A DNA stretch of 55,770 nucleotides from an uncultured Prevotellaceae bacterium. GTDB taxonomy: Bacteria; Bacteroidota; Bacteroidia; Bacteroidales; Bacteroidaceae. The notes beneath the pieces were generated by a model that was given only the letters and a program-made list of their open reading frames with translations, searched no databases and was not told the DNA's origin. The translations under genes were made by a program, and so were the position numbers. Below, piece after piece: positions 24,966 through 33,240 of the stretch (positions within the stretch are counted from its first letter, which is position 1; each line of letters opens with the position of its first letter). The DNA is taken from the NCBI GenBank assembly GCA_902776685.1, contig CACYRB010000006.1, forward strand, positions 1-55,770, written 5' to 3'.

Positions 24966-25256
24966 TCAATCACAATTAGTGCCTTGCTTGTCGGCATTCT
25001 CAATTATGATGACAGCTTGTTCGATTTCGGGACCAAGAGATTCACCAAACCAGACGATGTATGAACGCAGCTGCGAGCCGTCGGCAGCCTTGTCGCCCAT
25101 TCTTATTGGCACATCGAGCGGATATTCCATGATACAGTTGGGATTGAGCCTGTCGTATGAAGATGTGACTTTTAGCTCACCATGAAGATGGATGACAGGG
25201 CTAATGGCCTTGTCAGGGAGCTTTTTCGATGGCTGTTTTTCTATTATCCCAATCAT
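24966..25256 (-). pseudogene. Fragment of a Sir2/CobB-family NAD-dependent deacylase
   Basis: The minus strand holds the central part of a bacterial Sir2-type deacylase. HLHGEL (with the catalytic His), LNPNCIMEYPLDV, GDKAADGSQLRSYIVWFGES and the run EIEQAVIIIENAD are all family features. The N-terminal NAD-binding part (GAGxS) and the C-terminal GTSLxVYPA part are absent, so it cannot be active. At its broken end (24951-25001) the plus strand reads like the start of a lipoprotein gene (MIKKISITISALLVGIL), so the region is a recombination scar. Confidence 0.8.
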
Positions 25257-25395
25257 GCTGTGCAGCTACTTGAATAACAAGTATTGGGAAAATAATAATC
25301 AGACTTGAATGAAACTGTAAATCCCAATTTAATTATATGACTTTAAGAAATAAACCTATTGAAGTCGCAATATAATGTCAAGATAGTTTTGGAGT

Positions 25396-25605
25396 CTATT
25401 CGCTTTTCTCGATGATCATTTCTGAGGAGTTGTTTTCGAGTGAGTTGTACTCATCGTAGTGGATGTGGCTACCGGCGCTTTCATTGGCTAAAGCCGTCAA
25501 TTGACTGGCCAAGGAGAGTAAGCCCTCCCTGTTGGCAGAAATCACCACTGTATTTTCTTCAACGCTCACTTTCACCATGAATCCGTCTTTCCATTCAATA
25601 TCCAT
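25396..25605 (-). CDS. Imm32-family immunity protein
   Basis: This encodes 69 residues with the Imm32 pattern: a strand pair ending VVISANREGLLSLASQLTAL, then SHIHYDEYNSLE, and the end EMIIEK. Imm32 proteins are predicted immunity partners of polymorphic toxins, but in Bacteroidales they are widespread and often stand alone, as here; no toxin gene is adjacent. The start ATG at 25605 is chosen because CAAAGATA at 25627-25634 is a minus-strand -7 box (TATCTTTG) that would fall within any longer frame. Confidence 0.8.
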   Translation of the reverse strand: MDIEWKDGFMVKVSVEENTVVISANREGLLSLASQLTALANESAGSHIHYDEYNSLENNSSEMIIEKSE

Positions 25606-25626
25606 AAGCCTCAATTTATCTTTTTG

Positions 25627-25634
25627 CAAAGATA
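25627..25634 (-). promoter_or_regulatory. -7 box for the Imm32 gene
   Basis: TATCTTTG on the minus strand, 22 bases upstream of the chosen ATG. No clear -33 box. Confidence 0.5.
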
Positions 25635-25757
25635 ATGACTTTTCGTGAATTTTGTTTTTACTGGTGTGAAAAAGTTTCGACCTGTACGGTTGAAATCTTT
25701 TTTGTCGAGATTTTTTTAAATTTTAGTGTAATCTCTGAGATTGCGAGTTGGATGGTT

Positions 25758-26327
25758 TCACGCTTTGTAGTATTGCTCTACCAGGCCTGCGATGGCCTTG
25801 GGCACCATGCGACCGACGGGCAGCCCTTCGCGTATGCGCTGGCGAATCTCGGTGCTGCTGACGTTGTGGCGGCGTGTCTTGACGAGCGTCACACCGGTGG
25901 GCAGCGTCTCTGCATCGACGGGCGAATCCTTGCGGGGATAGACAATGACGGGATAGTGGCTGAGAATGTCGTCGTGGTGATACCAGCGGTCGAACAGGAG
26001 CCAGTTGTCGGCCCCGATGATGAGGGCGAAGCGGTGCTGCGGATAGCGGGCCGTCAGGGCCTGCAGCGTGTTCCATGTGTATGACGGCCGCGGCAGCTGG
26101 AACTCGAAGTCGGAGGCATGCAGACGGGGCTCATCCTGCAAGGCTATGCGAGCCATCTGCAGTCGCAGCTGGTCGTCGAGCAGACCGGCATTTTGCTTCA
26201 GCGGGTTCTGCGGCGACACCATGAGCCACACCTCGTCGAGAGCGGCAGCGGTGAGCAGCTGTCGGGCGAGTGCGATGTGTCCGCGGTGAATGGGGTTGAA
26301 CGAGCCCCCGAAGATGCCGATGGTCAT
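25758..26327 (-). CDS. nadD: Nicotinate-nucleotide adenylyltransferase
   Basis: This encodes 189 residues. [14 protein letters not shown] at the N-terminus is the nucleotidyltransferase motif (with HxGH), and [12 protein letters not shown] near residue 160 is the C-terminal ATP-binding run. NadD adenylates nicotinate mononucleotide to deamido-NAD, the step before NAD. Its start overlaps the gmk stop by ATGA. It is the last gene of the yicC-gmk-nadD operon. Confidence 0.95.
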   Translation of the reverse strand: MTIGIFGGSFNPIHRGHIALARQLLTAAALDEVWLMVSPQNPLKQNAGLLDDQLRLQMARIALQDEPRLHASDFEFQLPRPSYTWNTLQALTARYPQHRFALIIGADNWLLFDRWYHHDDILSHYPVIVYPRKDSPVDAETLPTGVTLVKTRRHNVSSTEIRQRIREGLPVGRMVPKAIAGLVEQYYKA

Positions 26328-26905
26328 GATAATAAAAATTCTTTCACCACTCGCAGGATATCGCGCTTGGCAGTGTCGAGGTCGTCGTTAACGATGATGC
26401 GGTCGAACTGCGGGGCAAACGTCATCTCATACTCGGCCTTGGCCACGCGGGCGTCGATAGCCTCGGGCGTGTCGGTGGAACGTTTCTCGAGACGGCGGCG
26501 CAGTTCCTCGACCGACGGCGGCTGGATGAACAGACTGAGGGCACGACGGCCATAGTATTTCTTGATATTGACGCCTCCCTTCACGTCGACGTCGAACACG
26601 ACGTTCTGCCCGTTGGCCAGCTGTCGTTCGACCTGCTCCTTGAGCGTGCCGTAGTAGCGGCCTTCGTAGACCTCTTCGTACTCCAGGAACTCGTCGGCCT
26701 CGATGCGCTGACGAAACTCTTCGGGCGTGAGGAAGAAATACTCCACGCCGTTCTGCTCGGTACCGCGTGGCGGCCGACTGGTGCAGCTGACGGAGAACGC
26801 CAGATGCAGCTCGGGATGCTCCTGCATGAGCCAGTTGACCAGCGTCGACTTTCCGCTACCCGACGGCGCCGACACGATGAGAAGATATGTTTTTTCGGTT
26901 TTCAT
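26324..26905 (-). CDS. gmk: Guanylate kinase
   Basis: This encodes 193 residues starting [20 protein letters not shown], where GSGKS is the P-loop. [11 protein letters not shown] near residue 40, GVEYFFLT near 55, and VFDVDVKGG near 100 are the GMP-binding features. It phosphorylates GMP to GDP. I start it at 26905, since the longer frame adds a non-conserved 13-residue extension overlapping the upstream yicC. It lies 1 base after yicC and overlaps nadD. Confidence 0.96.
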   Translation of the reverse strand: MKTEKTYLLIVSAPSGSGKSTLVNWLMQEHPELHLAFSVSCTSRPPRGTEQNGVEYFFLTPEEFRQRIEADEFLEYEEVYEGRYYGTLKEQVERQLANGQNVVFDVDVKGGVNIKKYYGRRALSLFIQPPSVEELRRRLEKRSTDTPEAIDARVAKAEYEMTFAPQFDRIIVNDDLDTAKRDILRVVKEFLLS

Positions 26906-26906
26906 A

Positions 26907-27782
26907 TTACAAAGCGTTGAGCACCTGCTCTTTGATTTGCTCAAGCTCGTCCTTCATCTTCACCACGATGTTCTGCATCTCGGCATTGTTGCTCTTCGAG
27001 CCGGTGGTATTGATTTCGCGACCCATCTCCTGGGCGATGAACCCCAGCTTCTTGCCCTGTCCGGCAGGCTCGGCCATGGTCTCGCGGAAATAGTTGAGGT
27101 GGTTTGCCAGTCGCTGCTTCTCTTCGCTGATGTCGAGCTTCTCAATGTAGTAGATAAGTTCCTGTTCTAAGCGGTTCTTGTCGTATTCGGCCTCGGGGAT
27201 GGTCTTCAGGCTCTCGACGATGCGACTTCTGATTTTCTCGACACGCGACTTCTCGAACGGTTCGATGCCGACAAGCAATGCCGCAATGTTGTCGACCTTC
27301 TCGGCGAACTTCTTTTCGAGAGCCGCTCCCTCCTGCGTGCGGAAGGCCACAAGCTGGCGGGTGGCCTCGTCGATAGCCTGACGGGCAGCGGCCCACTCGG
27401 CCTCGTCGAGTTCCTCGACCTCGGTCTTGGTGAGCACGTCGGGCATGCGGATGAGCGTGGCAAACCAGTCGGTCGGCTCGGGCAGATGGTTGGCCTCGGC
27501 AACGGCCTTAATCTGCCGGCAATAGTCGGCCACGAGCGCCGTGTTGATAGGGGTGGCATCGACAAGCGCATCTTTTTCAATCCAAATACAGAAATCAACC
27601 TTTCCGCGAACAAGCGCAGCCGTCAACATCTGGCGAATCTCCATCTCCTTCTCACGATAGAGGGGAGCAATGCGTGTGGAAAGGTCGAACGACTTACTGT
27701 TGAGCGACTTCACCTCAACGTGAATCTTTTTCTCCTTATAGGCTACGGTAGCTTTTCCGTAGCCGGTCATTGACTGTATCAT
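26907..27782 (-). CDS. yicC: YicC-family endoribonuclease
   Basis: This encodes 291 residues. The N-terminus (IQSMTGYGKA) and EVKSLNSKSFDLSTR near residue 25 are the family signature, and the C-terminus keeps GKKLGFIAQEMGREINTTGS then KSN near 250. E. coli YicC is an endoribonuclease involved in RyhB turnover and stationary-phase survival. The yicC-gmk pairing is common across bacteria. It is the first gene of a three-gene minus-strand operon, divergent from tsaB. Confidence 0.93.
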   Translation of the reverse strand: MIQSMTGYGKATVAYKEKKIHVEVKSLNSKSFDLSTRIAPLYREKEMEIRQMLTAALVRGKVDFCIWIEKDALVDATPINTALVADYCRQIKAVAEANHLPEPTDWFATLIRMPDVLTKTEVEELDEAEWAAARQAIDEATRQLVAFRTQEGAALEKKFAEKVDNIAALLVGIEPFEKSRVEKIRSRIVESLKTIPEAEYDKNRLEQELIYYIEKLDISEEKQRLANHLNYFRETMAEPAGQGKKLGFIAQEMGREINTTGSKSNNAEMQNIVVKMKDELEQIKEQVLNAL

Positions 27783-27808
27783 AGTGATTAGAACTTAAAA
27801 ATTTTGTG

Positions 27809-27816
27809 CAAAAGTA
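27809..27816 (-). promoter_or_regulatory. -7 box for yicC-gmk-nadD
   Basis: TACTTTTG on the minus strand, 27 bases upstream of yicC. No clear -33 box. Confidence 0.5.
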
Positions 27817-27859
27817 CTAAAAAAGGACGAAAGATAGAGGATGAATGCCGAAAAATTTG

Positions 27860-27867
27860 TACATTTG
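27860..27867 (+). promoter_or_regulatory. -7 box for tsaB
   Basis: TACATTTG, 29 bases upstream of the tsaB start and divergent from the yicC box. Confidence 0.5.
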
Positions 27868-27895
27868 CACCTTAAAAGTAAATGATTCTACGGAA

Positions 27896-28585
27896 ATGTC
27901 ATCGATTTTACACATAGAGACCAGCACGTCGGTGTGCTCGGTGGCCGTCAGTAGCGACGGTGCCTGCGTGTTTGAACGCACCGACCGTAGCGGCCCCAAC
28001 CATGCCGTACAGCTGGGCGTGTTTGTCGACGAAGCCCTGTCGTTTGTCGACAACCGGCTGTTGCCGCTCGACGCGGTGGCCGTGAGTGGCGGACCAGGGT
28101 CGTACACCGGTCTGCGCATCGGCGTGTCGATGGCGAAAGGCATCTGCTACGGACGCAGCCTGCCGCTCATCGCCATACCCACACTCGAGCTGATGGCCGT
28201 GCCCCTGCTGCTCGGCGAGCAGATTGCCGAGGGCGAGCGCCTGTGCCCCATGCTCGACGCCCGACGCATGGAGGTCTATGCCGCCATCTACGACCGCAGC
28301 CTGACGCCCGTCAGGGAAATCGGAGCCGACGTGGTCGACGCCGACACCTATCTCGACTATCTCGAACAGGGACCGGTGTGCTTCTTCGGCAACGGAGCCG
28401 AGAAGTGCAAGACGGTCATCACCCACCCCAACGCCCGCTTCATCGACGGCATAGAGCCCCTGGCACGATGGATGTTCCCGCTGGCCGAACGACGGCTGCA
28501 CGAGGGACGCACCGAGGACGTGGCCTACTACGTGCCGTTCTACCTGAAGGACTTTGTGGCTAAAACACCGAAGAAACTGTTGTGA
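27896..28585 (+). CDS. tsaB: tRNA threonylcarbamoyladenosine biosynthesis protein TsaB
   Basis: This encodes 229 residues. ILHIETSTSVCSVAV opens the ASKHA-fold domain, and SGGPGSYTGLRIGVSMAKGI near residue 66 is the TsaB hallmark. TsaB dimerises with TsaD and, with TsaE, makes t6A37 in ANN-decoding tRNAs. The start at 27896 follows the -7 box at 27860-27867 and begins at the conserved N-terminus. Confidence 0.94.
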   Translation: MSSILHIETSTSVCSVAVSSDGACVFERTDRSGPNHAVQLGVFVDEALSFVDNRLLPLDAVAVSGGPGSYTGLRIGVSMAKGICYGRSLPLIAIPTLELMAVPLLLGEQIAEGERLCPMLDARRMEVYAAIYDRSLTPVREIGADVVDADTYLDYLEQGPVCFFGNGAEKCKTVITHPNARFIDGIEPLARWMFPLAERRLHEGRTEDVAYYVPFYLKDFVAKTPKKLL

Positions 28586-28604
28586 TATACAAGCTAAGCA
28601 TGTC

Positions 28605-28770
28605 AGTAGTTAACAGGAGTTATCGGGAGTTAACAGGTCTTCGACCTGTGGAGTTAACGGACAATAGTTTTTCCGTTGACATTAACCTTAACTATCGTCC
28701 GCTAACTCCTGCTAACTTCCGCCGACGTAGTCGGCTAACTCCAGTTAACTCCCAGCAAGCTCCGCTTGCG
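28605..28770. repeat. Array of hairpins and GTTAAC/GGAGTTA repeats
   Basis: Between tsaB and the DUF4290 gene lie many copies of GTTAAC, GGAGTTA and TAACTCC. Three perfect hairpins with three-base loops sit among them: ACAGGTC-TTC-GACCTGT (28633-28649), GCCGAC-GTA-GTCGGC (28721-28735) and GCAAGC-TCC-GCTTGC (28755-28769). A longer pairing joins 28653-28667 with 28692-28706 (13 of 15). No gene is seen in it. Confidence 0.75.
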
Positions 28771-28810
28771 AAACATATTATTTGAGAACAAACGAAAGTA
28801 GAAAACAGAT

Positions 28811-29404
28811 ATGAACATTGAAGGTCTTGATTACAATACGCAACGCGAGCAGCTCGTCCTGCCCGAGTATGGACGCGAGATTCAGAGCATGGTGAACTAT
28901 GCCATCGGTCTGACCGACCGCGAGGAACGACAGCACTGCGCCGAGACGATTATCGCCGTGATGCGGCGCATGGTGCCACAAAGCGGCGACAACGAAAGCT
29001 ACGAGCAGAAACTGTGGGACCACCTGGCACTGATGAGCGGTTTCCGCCTCGACATAGACTATCCGTTCGACGTGACACAGGCCGTGCAGATTGCCAAGAA
29101 ACCCGAGCCCATGCCCTATCCGATGAAGGACATTCCCATCAGGCACTACGGCAACATGATGTTCGAGCTCTTCGAACAACTGAAGGCCATGCCCGACGGT
29201 CCCGAGCGCGATGAGCTCATACGCATCACCGCCAACCAGATGAAGCGCGACCTGTCGCAGTGGAGTCAAGGCTCGGCCGACGACGAGAAGGTGGCCGACG
29301 ACCTGGCACGCTTCACCGACGGCAAGGTGCAGCTCGACCTTGAAAACTTCCTGTTCGACAAGACTGGGGTGAAAACCACCGACCGCAAGCGGAGAAAAAA
29401 ATAA
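28811..29404 (+). CDS. DUF4290 domain-containing protein
   Basis: This encodes 197 residues, all helical and acidic. The start (LDYNTQREQLVLPEYGREIQ) and the runs LALMSGFRLDIDYPF and YGNMMFELFE are those of DUF4290, a family confined to Bacteroidetes. Its function is unknown. It lies 6 bases before murA, so it is likely co-transcribed with cell-envelope genes. Confidence 0.92.
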   Translation: MNIEGLDYNTQREQLVLPEYGREIQSMVNYAIGLTDREERQHCAETIIAVMRRMVPQSGDNESYEQKLWDHLALMSGFRLDIDYPFDVTQAVQIAKKPEPMPYPMKDIPIRHYGNMMFELFEQLKAMPDGPERDELIRITANQMKRDLSQWSQGSADDEKVADDLARFTDGKVQLDLENFLFDKTGVKTTDRKRRKK

Positions 29405-29410
29405 TGCACT

Positions 29411-30718
29411 ATGGAAATGTTTGTCATTGAAGGCGGCCATCTGCTCAGCGGCGAGATTACACCGCAGGGTGCCAAGAACGAAGCCCTCGAGGTCATCAGC
29501 GCCACACTGCTCACCGACCAGCCCGTGCGCATACAGAACATACCCGACATTCTGGATGTGAACAACCTCATCCAGCTGTTGCGCGACATGGGCGTGAAGG
29601 TGACCAAGCACAGCCGCAACGACTATACCTTTCAGGCCGACACGCTCAACCTCGACTATCTCGACAGCATCGACTTCGTGAAGAAATGCTCGTCGCTGCG
29701 CGGGTCGGTGCTCATGTTCGGACCATTGCTGGGGCGCTTCGGCAAGGCTACCATCGCCAAGCCCGGCGGCGACAAGATTGGGCGTCGCCGACTGGACACC
29801 CACTTCCTCGGCTTCAAGAAACTCGGTGCCAACTTCGTACACGAAGAGGAGCGCAACGTCTATCAGATTAAAGCCAAGCACCTCAAAGGCAGCTACATCC
29901 TGCTCGACGAGGCATCGGTCACGGGTACGGCCAACGTTGTCATGGCTGCCGTGCTCGCCGAAGGCACCACAACCATCTACAACGCCGCCTGCGAGCCTTA
30001 CGTGCAACAGCTCTGCCATATGCTCAACCAGATGGGCGCACAGATTTCGGGCATCGCCTCGAACCTGCTGACCATCGTCGGCGTGAAGTCATTGCACGGT
30101 GCCACACACCGCGTGCTGCCCGACATGATTGAGGTGGGGTCGTTCATCGGCATGGCTGCCATGGTGGGCGACGGCATCCGCATCAAGAATGCTGCGGTGA
30201 AGCATCTAGGATGCATCCCCGACGCCTTCCGACGCCTGGGCATCAAAATCAAGGAGGAGGGCGATGACCTCTACATCCCCCGACAGCCACACTACGCCGT
30301 TGAGTCGTTCATCGACGGCACCATCATGACCTTGGCCGACGCACCCTGGCCCGGACTCACGCCCGACCTGCTCTCGGTGTTGCTCGTCGTGGCCACACAG
30401 GCTCGCGGGTCGGTGCTCATTCACCAGAAAATGTTTGAAAGCCGCCTGTTCTTCGTCGACAAGCTCATCGACATGGGTGCCCAAATCATTCTCTGCGACC
30501 CCCATCGCGCCGTGGTCGTGGGACAAGACCGAAAGATAAAACTGCGTGCCGGGCGAATGACCAGCCCCGACATCCGCGCAGGCATCGCCCTGCTCATCGC
30601 CGCGCTGTCGGCCAACGGGGTGAGCCGCATCGCCAACATCGCACAGATTGACCGCGGATACGAGGACATCGAGCACCGGCTCAATGCGCTCGGCGCAAAG
30701 ATTACGCGTGAACAATGA
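29411..30718 (+). CDS. murA: UDP-N-acetylglucosamine 1-carboxyvinyltransferase
   Basis: This encodes 435 residues. MurA moves enolpyruvate from PEP to UDP-GlcNAc, the first committed step of peptidoglycan synthesis in the cytoplasm. The N-terminal GAKNEAL near residue 20 and the C-terminal RGYEDIEHRLNALGA are typical. The catalytic loop near 117-125 reads KPGGDKIGR: Asp121 replaces the usual Cys, the residue fosfomycin attaches to. Its stop overlaps the rimM start by ATGA. Operon order is DUF4290-murA-rimM-dxr. Confidence 0.95.
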   Translation: MEMFVIEGGHLLSGEITPQGAKNEALEVISATLLTDQPVRIQNIPDILDVNNLIQLLRDMGVKVTKHSRNDYTFQADTLNLDYLDSIDFVKKCSSLRGSVLMFGPLLGRFGKATIAKPGGDKIGRRRLDTHFLGFKKLGANFVHEEERNVYQIKAKHLKGSYILLDEASVTGTANVVMAAVLAEGTTTIYNAACEPYVQQLCHMLNQMGAQISGIASNLLTIVGVKSLHGATHRVLPDMIEVGSFIGMAAMVGDGIRIKNAAVKHLGCIPDAFRRLGIKIKEEGDDLYIPRQPHYAVESFIDGTIMTLADAPWPGLTPDLLSVLLVVATQARGSVLIHQKMFESRLFFVDKLIDMGAQIILCDPHRAVVVGQDRKIKLRAGRMTSPDIRAGIALLIAALSANGVSRIANIAQIDRGYEDIEHRLNALGAKITREQ

Positions 30719-31239
30719 TTCGGAAAGAAGAAGTCTACAAAATTGGTCGCATCGGAAAGCCCCACGGCGTGAAAGGCGAGGTGACGTTCCACTTTGTCGA
30801 CGACGTGTTCGACCGCGTGGATGCCGACTTCCTCATTCTCTCTGTCGACGATATCCTCGTGCCATTCTACATGGAGGAATATCGGTTTAGGACCGACGAG
30901 ACCGCACTGGTGAAGTTTTGCGACATCGACACGCAGGAGCAAGCCCGTGAACTGACTCACTGCGACGTCTTTTTCCTGCGCAGCATGACCGACGACGACA
31001 GCGACGAAGGACTCTCGTGGGCACAAATCACGGGCTTCTCACTTCTTAACGCAGCCACCGGCAAGACGGTAGGCACCATTCGCTCGGTAGACGACTCCAC
31101 TCTGAACATCTTGTTTGAAATAGAAACGCCCGACGGCAACGACATCCTCGTCCCTGCACACGAAGAACTCATCGAGCAGGTGGATGGGGAGAAACGACAA
31201 ATCGTGGTCAGACTGCCAGAGGGATTACTGGAATTATGA
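30715..31239 (+). CDS. rimM: Ribosome maturation factor RimM
   Basis: This encodes 174 residues. The N-terminal RimM barrel starts KIGRIGKPHGVKGEV, and the C-terminal PRC-barrel domain carries DILVPAHEELI near residue 143. RimM helps mature the 16S rRNA head domain in the 30S subunit. It overlaps murA and dxr by 4 bases each. Confidence 0.94.
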   Translation: MIRKEEVYKIGRIGKPHGVKGEVTFHFVDDVFDRVDADFLILSVDDILVPFYMEEYRFRTDETALVKFCDIDTQEQARELTHCDVFFLRSMTDDDSDEGLSWAQITGFSLLNAATGKTVGTIRSVDDSTLNILFEIETPDGNDILVPAHEELIEQVDGEKRQIVVRLPEGLLEL

Positions 31240-32384
31240 AACAGCAAATTTGCATATTAGGCTCGACCGGCTCCATCGGCACACAGGCACTCGACGTCAT
31301 CGACCAGCACAGCGACCGCTTCGAGGTCTATGCACTGACGGCCAACCGCCGTTGGGAACTGCTGGCCGAACAAGCCCGACGCTTCCAGCCGGCAGCCGTG
31401 GTGATTGCCGACGAACAATACTACCAACCACTCAGCGAAGCATTGCACGACCTGCCCGACATTAAGGTCTATGCCGGCAGCGAAGCTATCGACCAGATTG
31501 TCGAGGCCGAACCCATCGACATGGTACTCACGGCGATGGTCGGATTCTCGGGCCTCTCGCCGACGGTCCACGCCATCAAAGCCCGTAAGAAAATCTGTCT
31601 GGCCAACAAAGAGACGCTGGTCGTGGCAGGCGAACTCATCTGCCAGCTGGCTCAGGAGCATCGTGTGCCCATCCTGCCTGTCGACAGTGAGCACTCGGCC
31701 ATCTTCCAAAGCATTGTGGGCGAGGGCGACAACGAGATAGAGAAAATCCTGCTCACATGCTCGGGCGGACCGTTCCGCAAACTGACCGATGCCGAGCTCA
31801 ACCACGTGACGGCTGCCGATGCGCTGCGCCATCCCACCTGGGACATGGGCGCAAAGATTACCATCGACTCGGCCACGCTGATGAACAAAGGCTTCGAGGT
31901 GATTGAGGCCAAATGGCTGTTCGGCGTGCCGGTGGAGAAAATCCAGGTGCTGATTCACCCGCAGTCAATCGTCCACTCCGCCGTGCAGTTTGTCGACGGC
32001 GGCGTGAAGGCCCAGCTGGGCGTGCCCGACATGCGGCTGCCCATTCAGTATGCCTTCACCTATCCCGACCGACTGCCCCTGCAAGGCGACCGGCTCGACT
32101 TCTTCCGTCAGCCGTTAGAGTTCTTCGAGCCCGACGTCAAGAAGTTCCATTGTCTGGAGCTGGCCTTCGAAGCCATGCGACAAGGCGGCAACATGCCGTG
32201 CATCCTCAATGCTGCCAACGAGATTGCCAACGAGGCCTTCCGCCAAAACCGCTGCAGCTTCAGGGCCGTGGCCGAAATCATTGAGCAGACCATGCAGCGC
32301 GTAGCGTTCGACAAAAGCCCCACGCTCGACACCTACTTCCAAACCGACCGCGACGCCCGCCTGGTTGCAAGAGAGTTGCTTTAA
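31236..32384 (+). CDS. dxr: 1-deoxy-D-xylulose 5-phosphate reductoisomerase
   Basis: This encodes 382 residues. GSTGSIGTQALDVI is the NADPH-binding motif, LANKETLVVAGE near residue 123 and PVDSEHSAIFQ near 148 hold active-site residues (Asp, Glu), and LMNKGFEVIEAKWLF near 212 completes the metal site. It makes MEP, the committed intermediate of the non-mevalonate isoprenoid route. It is the last gene of the DUF4290-murA-rimM-dxr operon. Confidence 0.96.
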   Translation: MKQQICILGSTGSIGTQALDVIDQHSDRFEVYALTANRRWELLAEQARRFQPAAVVIADEQYYQPLSEALHDLPDIKVYAGSEAIDQIVEAEPIDMVLTAMVGFSGLSPTVHAIKARKKICLANKETLVVAGELICQLAQEHRVPILPVDSEHSAIFQSIVGEGDNEIEKILLTCSGGPFRKLTDAELNHVTAADALRHPTWDMGAKITIDSATLMNKGFEVIEAKWLFGVPVEKIQVLIHPQSIVHSAVQFVDGGVKAQLGVPDMRLPIQYAFTYPDRLPLQGDRLDFFRQPLEFFEPDVKKFHCLELAFEAMRQGGNMPCILNAANEIANEAFRQNRCSFRAVAEIIEQTMQRVAFDKSPTLDTYFQTDRDARLVARELL

Positions 32385-32416
32385 CCACCATCCTATCTCT
32401 TAATAGATATTAAAAA

Positions 32417-32452
32417 CAAATATTTTGGAAGATTTTTCTTCCAAAATATTTG
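32417..32452. promoter_or_regulatory. Operator palindrome of the toxin-antitoxin operon
   Basis: CAAATATTTTGGAAGA (32417-32432) and its exact inverse (32437-32452) are separated by TTTT. The right arm ends in the TTTG of the promoter -33 box (32449-32452). Perfect 16-base arms overlapping a promoter are typical of an autoregulatory site for an HTH antitoxin. With no T run on the downstream side, it is not a typical terminator. Confidence 0.75.
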
Positions 32453-32480
32453 GCATAATGGAATAAATACATTACTTTTG
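32449..32480 (+). promoter_or_regulatory. Promoter of the toxin-antitoxin operon
   Basis: TTTG (32449-32452), 20 bases, then TACTTTTG (32473-32480). The toxin ATG follows 4 bases later, so the transcript is almost leaderless. Confidence 0.8.
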
Positions 32481-32484
32481 CGCC

Positions 32485-32838
32485 ATGAATAAGAGGATAA
32501 GAGAAGCTACATATACAAAAGAATTTGACGAATATTATCAAAACTTGCCCCAAAAAGTAAGAGAAAAATATGACTATGTGTTTGAAATTATGTTTACCAA
32601 ATATATTGTCAGTACAAAATTCGTCAAGCGTTTGGAAAAAACAGAATTCTATGAGATGCGAGTATCATTGGGGAATAACCAATATAGAACGATGCTTTTT
32701 GCTATCGATGCAGAAAACTTCATGGAATGTAAACGAATGCTCATACTTAATTCTTTTATAGAAAAGAGTTCAAAACAGTATCATGCAGAAATAAAAAAAG
32801 CAGAAAGAATATTAAAAGAATGGGAGAATAGTTTATGA
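32485..32838 (+). CDS. RelE/HigB-type toxin
   Basis: This encodes 117 residues of the phage-derived Gp49-like/HigB family. The pattern is FDEYYQNLPQKVREKYDYVF, then FVKRLEKTEFYEMRVSLGNN and QYRTMLFAID, ending in a KKAERILKEW helix. Family members are mRNA interferases acting on the ribosome. The gene is AT-rich compared with its neighbours, consistent with transfer. Toxin comes first, antitoxin second, as in higBA modules. Confidence 0.88.
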   Translation: MNKRIREATYTKEFDEYYQNLPQKVREKYDYVFEIMFTKYIVSTKFVKRLEKTEFYEMRVSLGNNQYRTMLFAIDAENFMECKRMLILNSFIEKSSKQYHAEIKKAERILKEWENSL

Positions 32839-33179
32839 TTAAGATTAGTGAAGAAAAATGGGCTAAATTGCCTAAAATAGAGGATCGTTTAGCCGAGAAG
32901 TATGGTCCTGTAGATTCACCGTCGCGCAAGGAATTTGAGGCGAAGGCTGAAGCGTGGTATTATGCCGAGTTGCTACGCGACGAGCGCAAGCGTCAGAAAA
33001 TCACCCAGAAAGAGTTGGGAGAGCGCATCGGAAAAAAGCGTGAATACATTTCAGCATTGGAACAAGGACAGACCGATATGCAACTGTCTACGTTCATGCT
33101 CATTTCCAATGCTTTGGGATTGAAATTTTCGTTGGTCGTTGGGTCGTATGTGCTCTTTTGCCTATTGTTTAACGTGTAG
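32835..33179 (+). CDS. XRE-type antitoxin (HigA-like)
   Basis: This encodes 114 residues. A helical N-terminus is followed by an XRE helix-turn-helix (QKITQKELGERIGKKREYIS then ALEQGQTDM) at about residues 55-83. It overlaps the toxin by ATGA. The last dozen residues (GSYVLFCLLFNV) are hydrophobic and unusual for the family, so the C-terminus may have been altered by a frameshift or extension. It probably binds the palindrome at 32417-32452. Confidence 0.88.
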   Translation: MIKISEEKWAKLPKIEDRLAEKYGPVDSPSRKEFEAKAEAWYYAELLRDERKRQKITQKELGERIGKKREYISALEQGQTDMQLSTFMLISNALGLKFSLVVGSYVLFCLLFNV

Positions 33180-33211
33180 AAAATAAATTATAAATCAAAT
33201 TGTATAAAGGT

Positions 33212-33227
33212 ACGCGACGTGTCGCGT
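33212..33227. repeat. Short hairpin before rseP
   Basis: ACGCGAC-GT-GTCGCGT, 7-base arms, 13 bases upstream of the rseP start. It is in the same style as the hairpin at 34847-34862. Confidence 0.5.
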
Positions 33228-33240
33228 TAAGTGTAAGACT

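Noticed and set aside
24979-25185. Plus-strand lipoprotein frame over the CobB fragment
   Set aside because: The lipobox-like start is out of frame with it, and the minus strand matches Sir2/CobB strongly; only the first 50 bases look like a genuine lipoprotein start.
28582-28785. 67-codon frame after tsaB
   Set aside because: It consists of GTTAAC repeats and hairpins and has no protein character.
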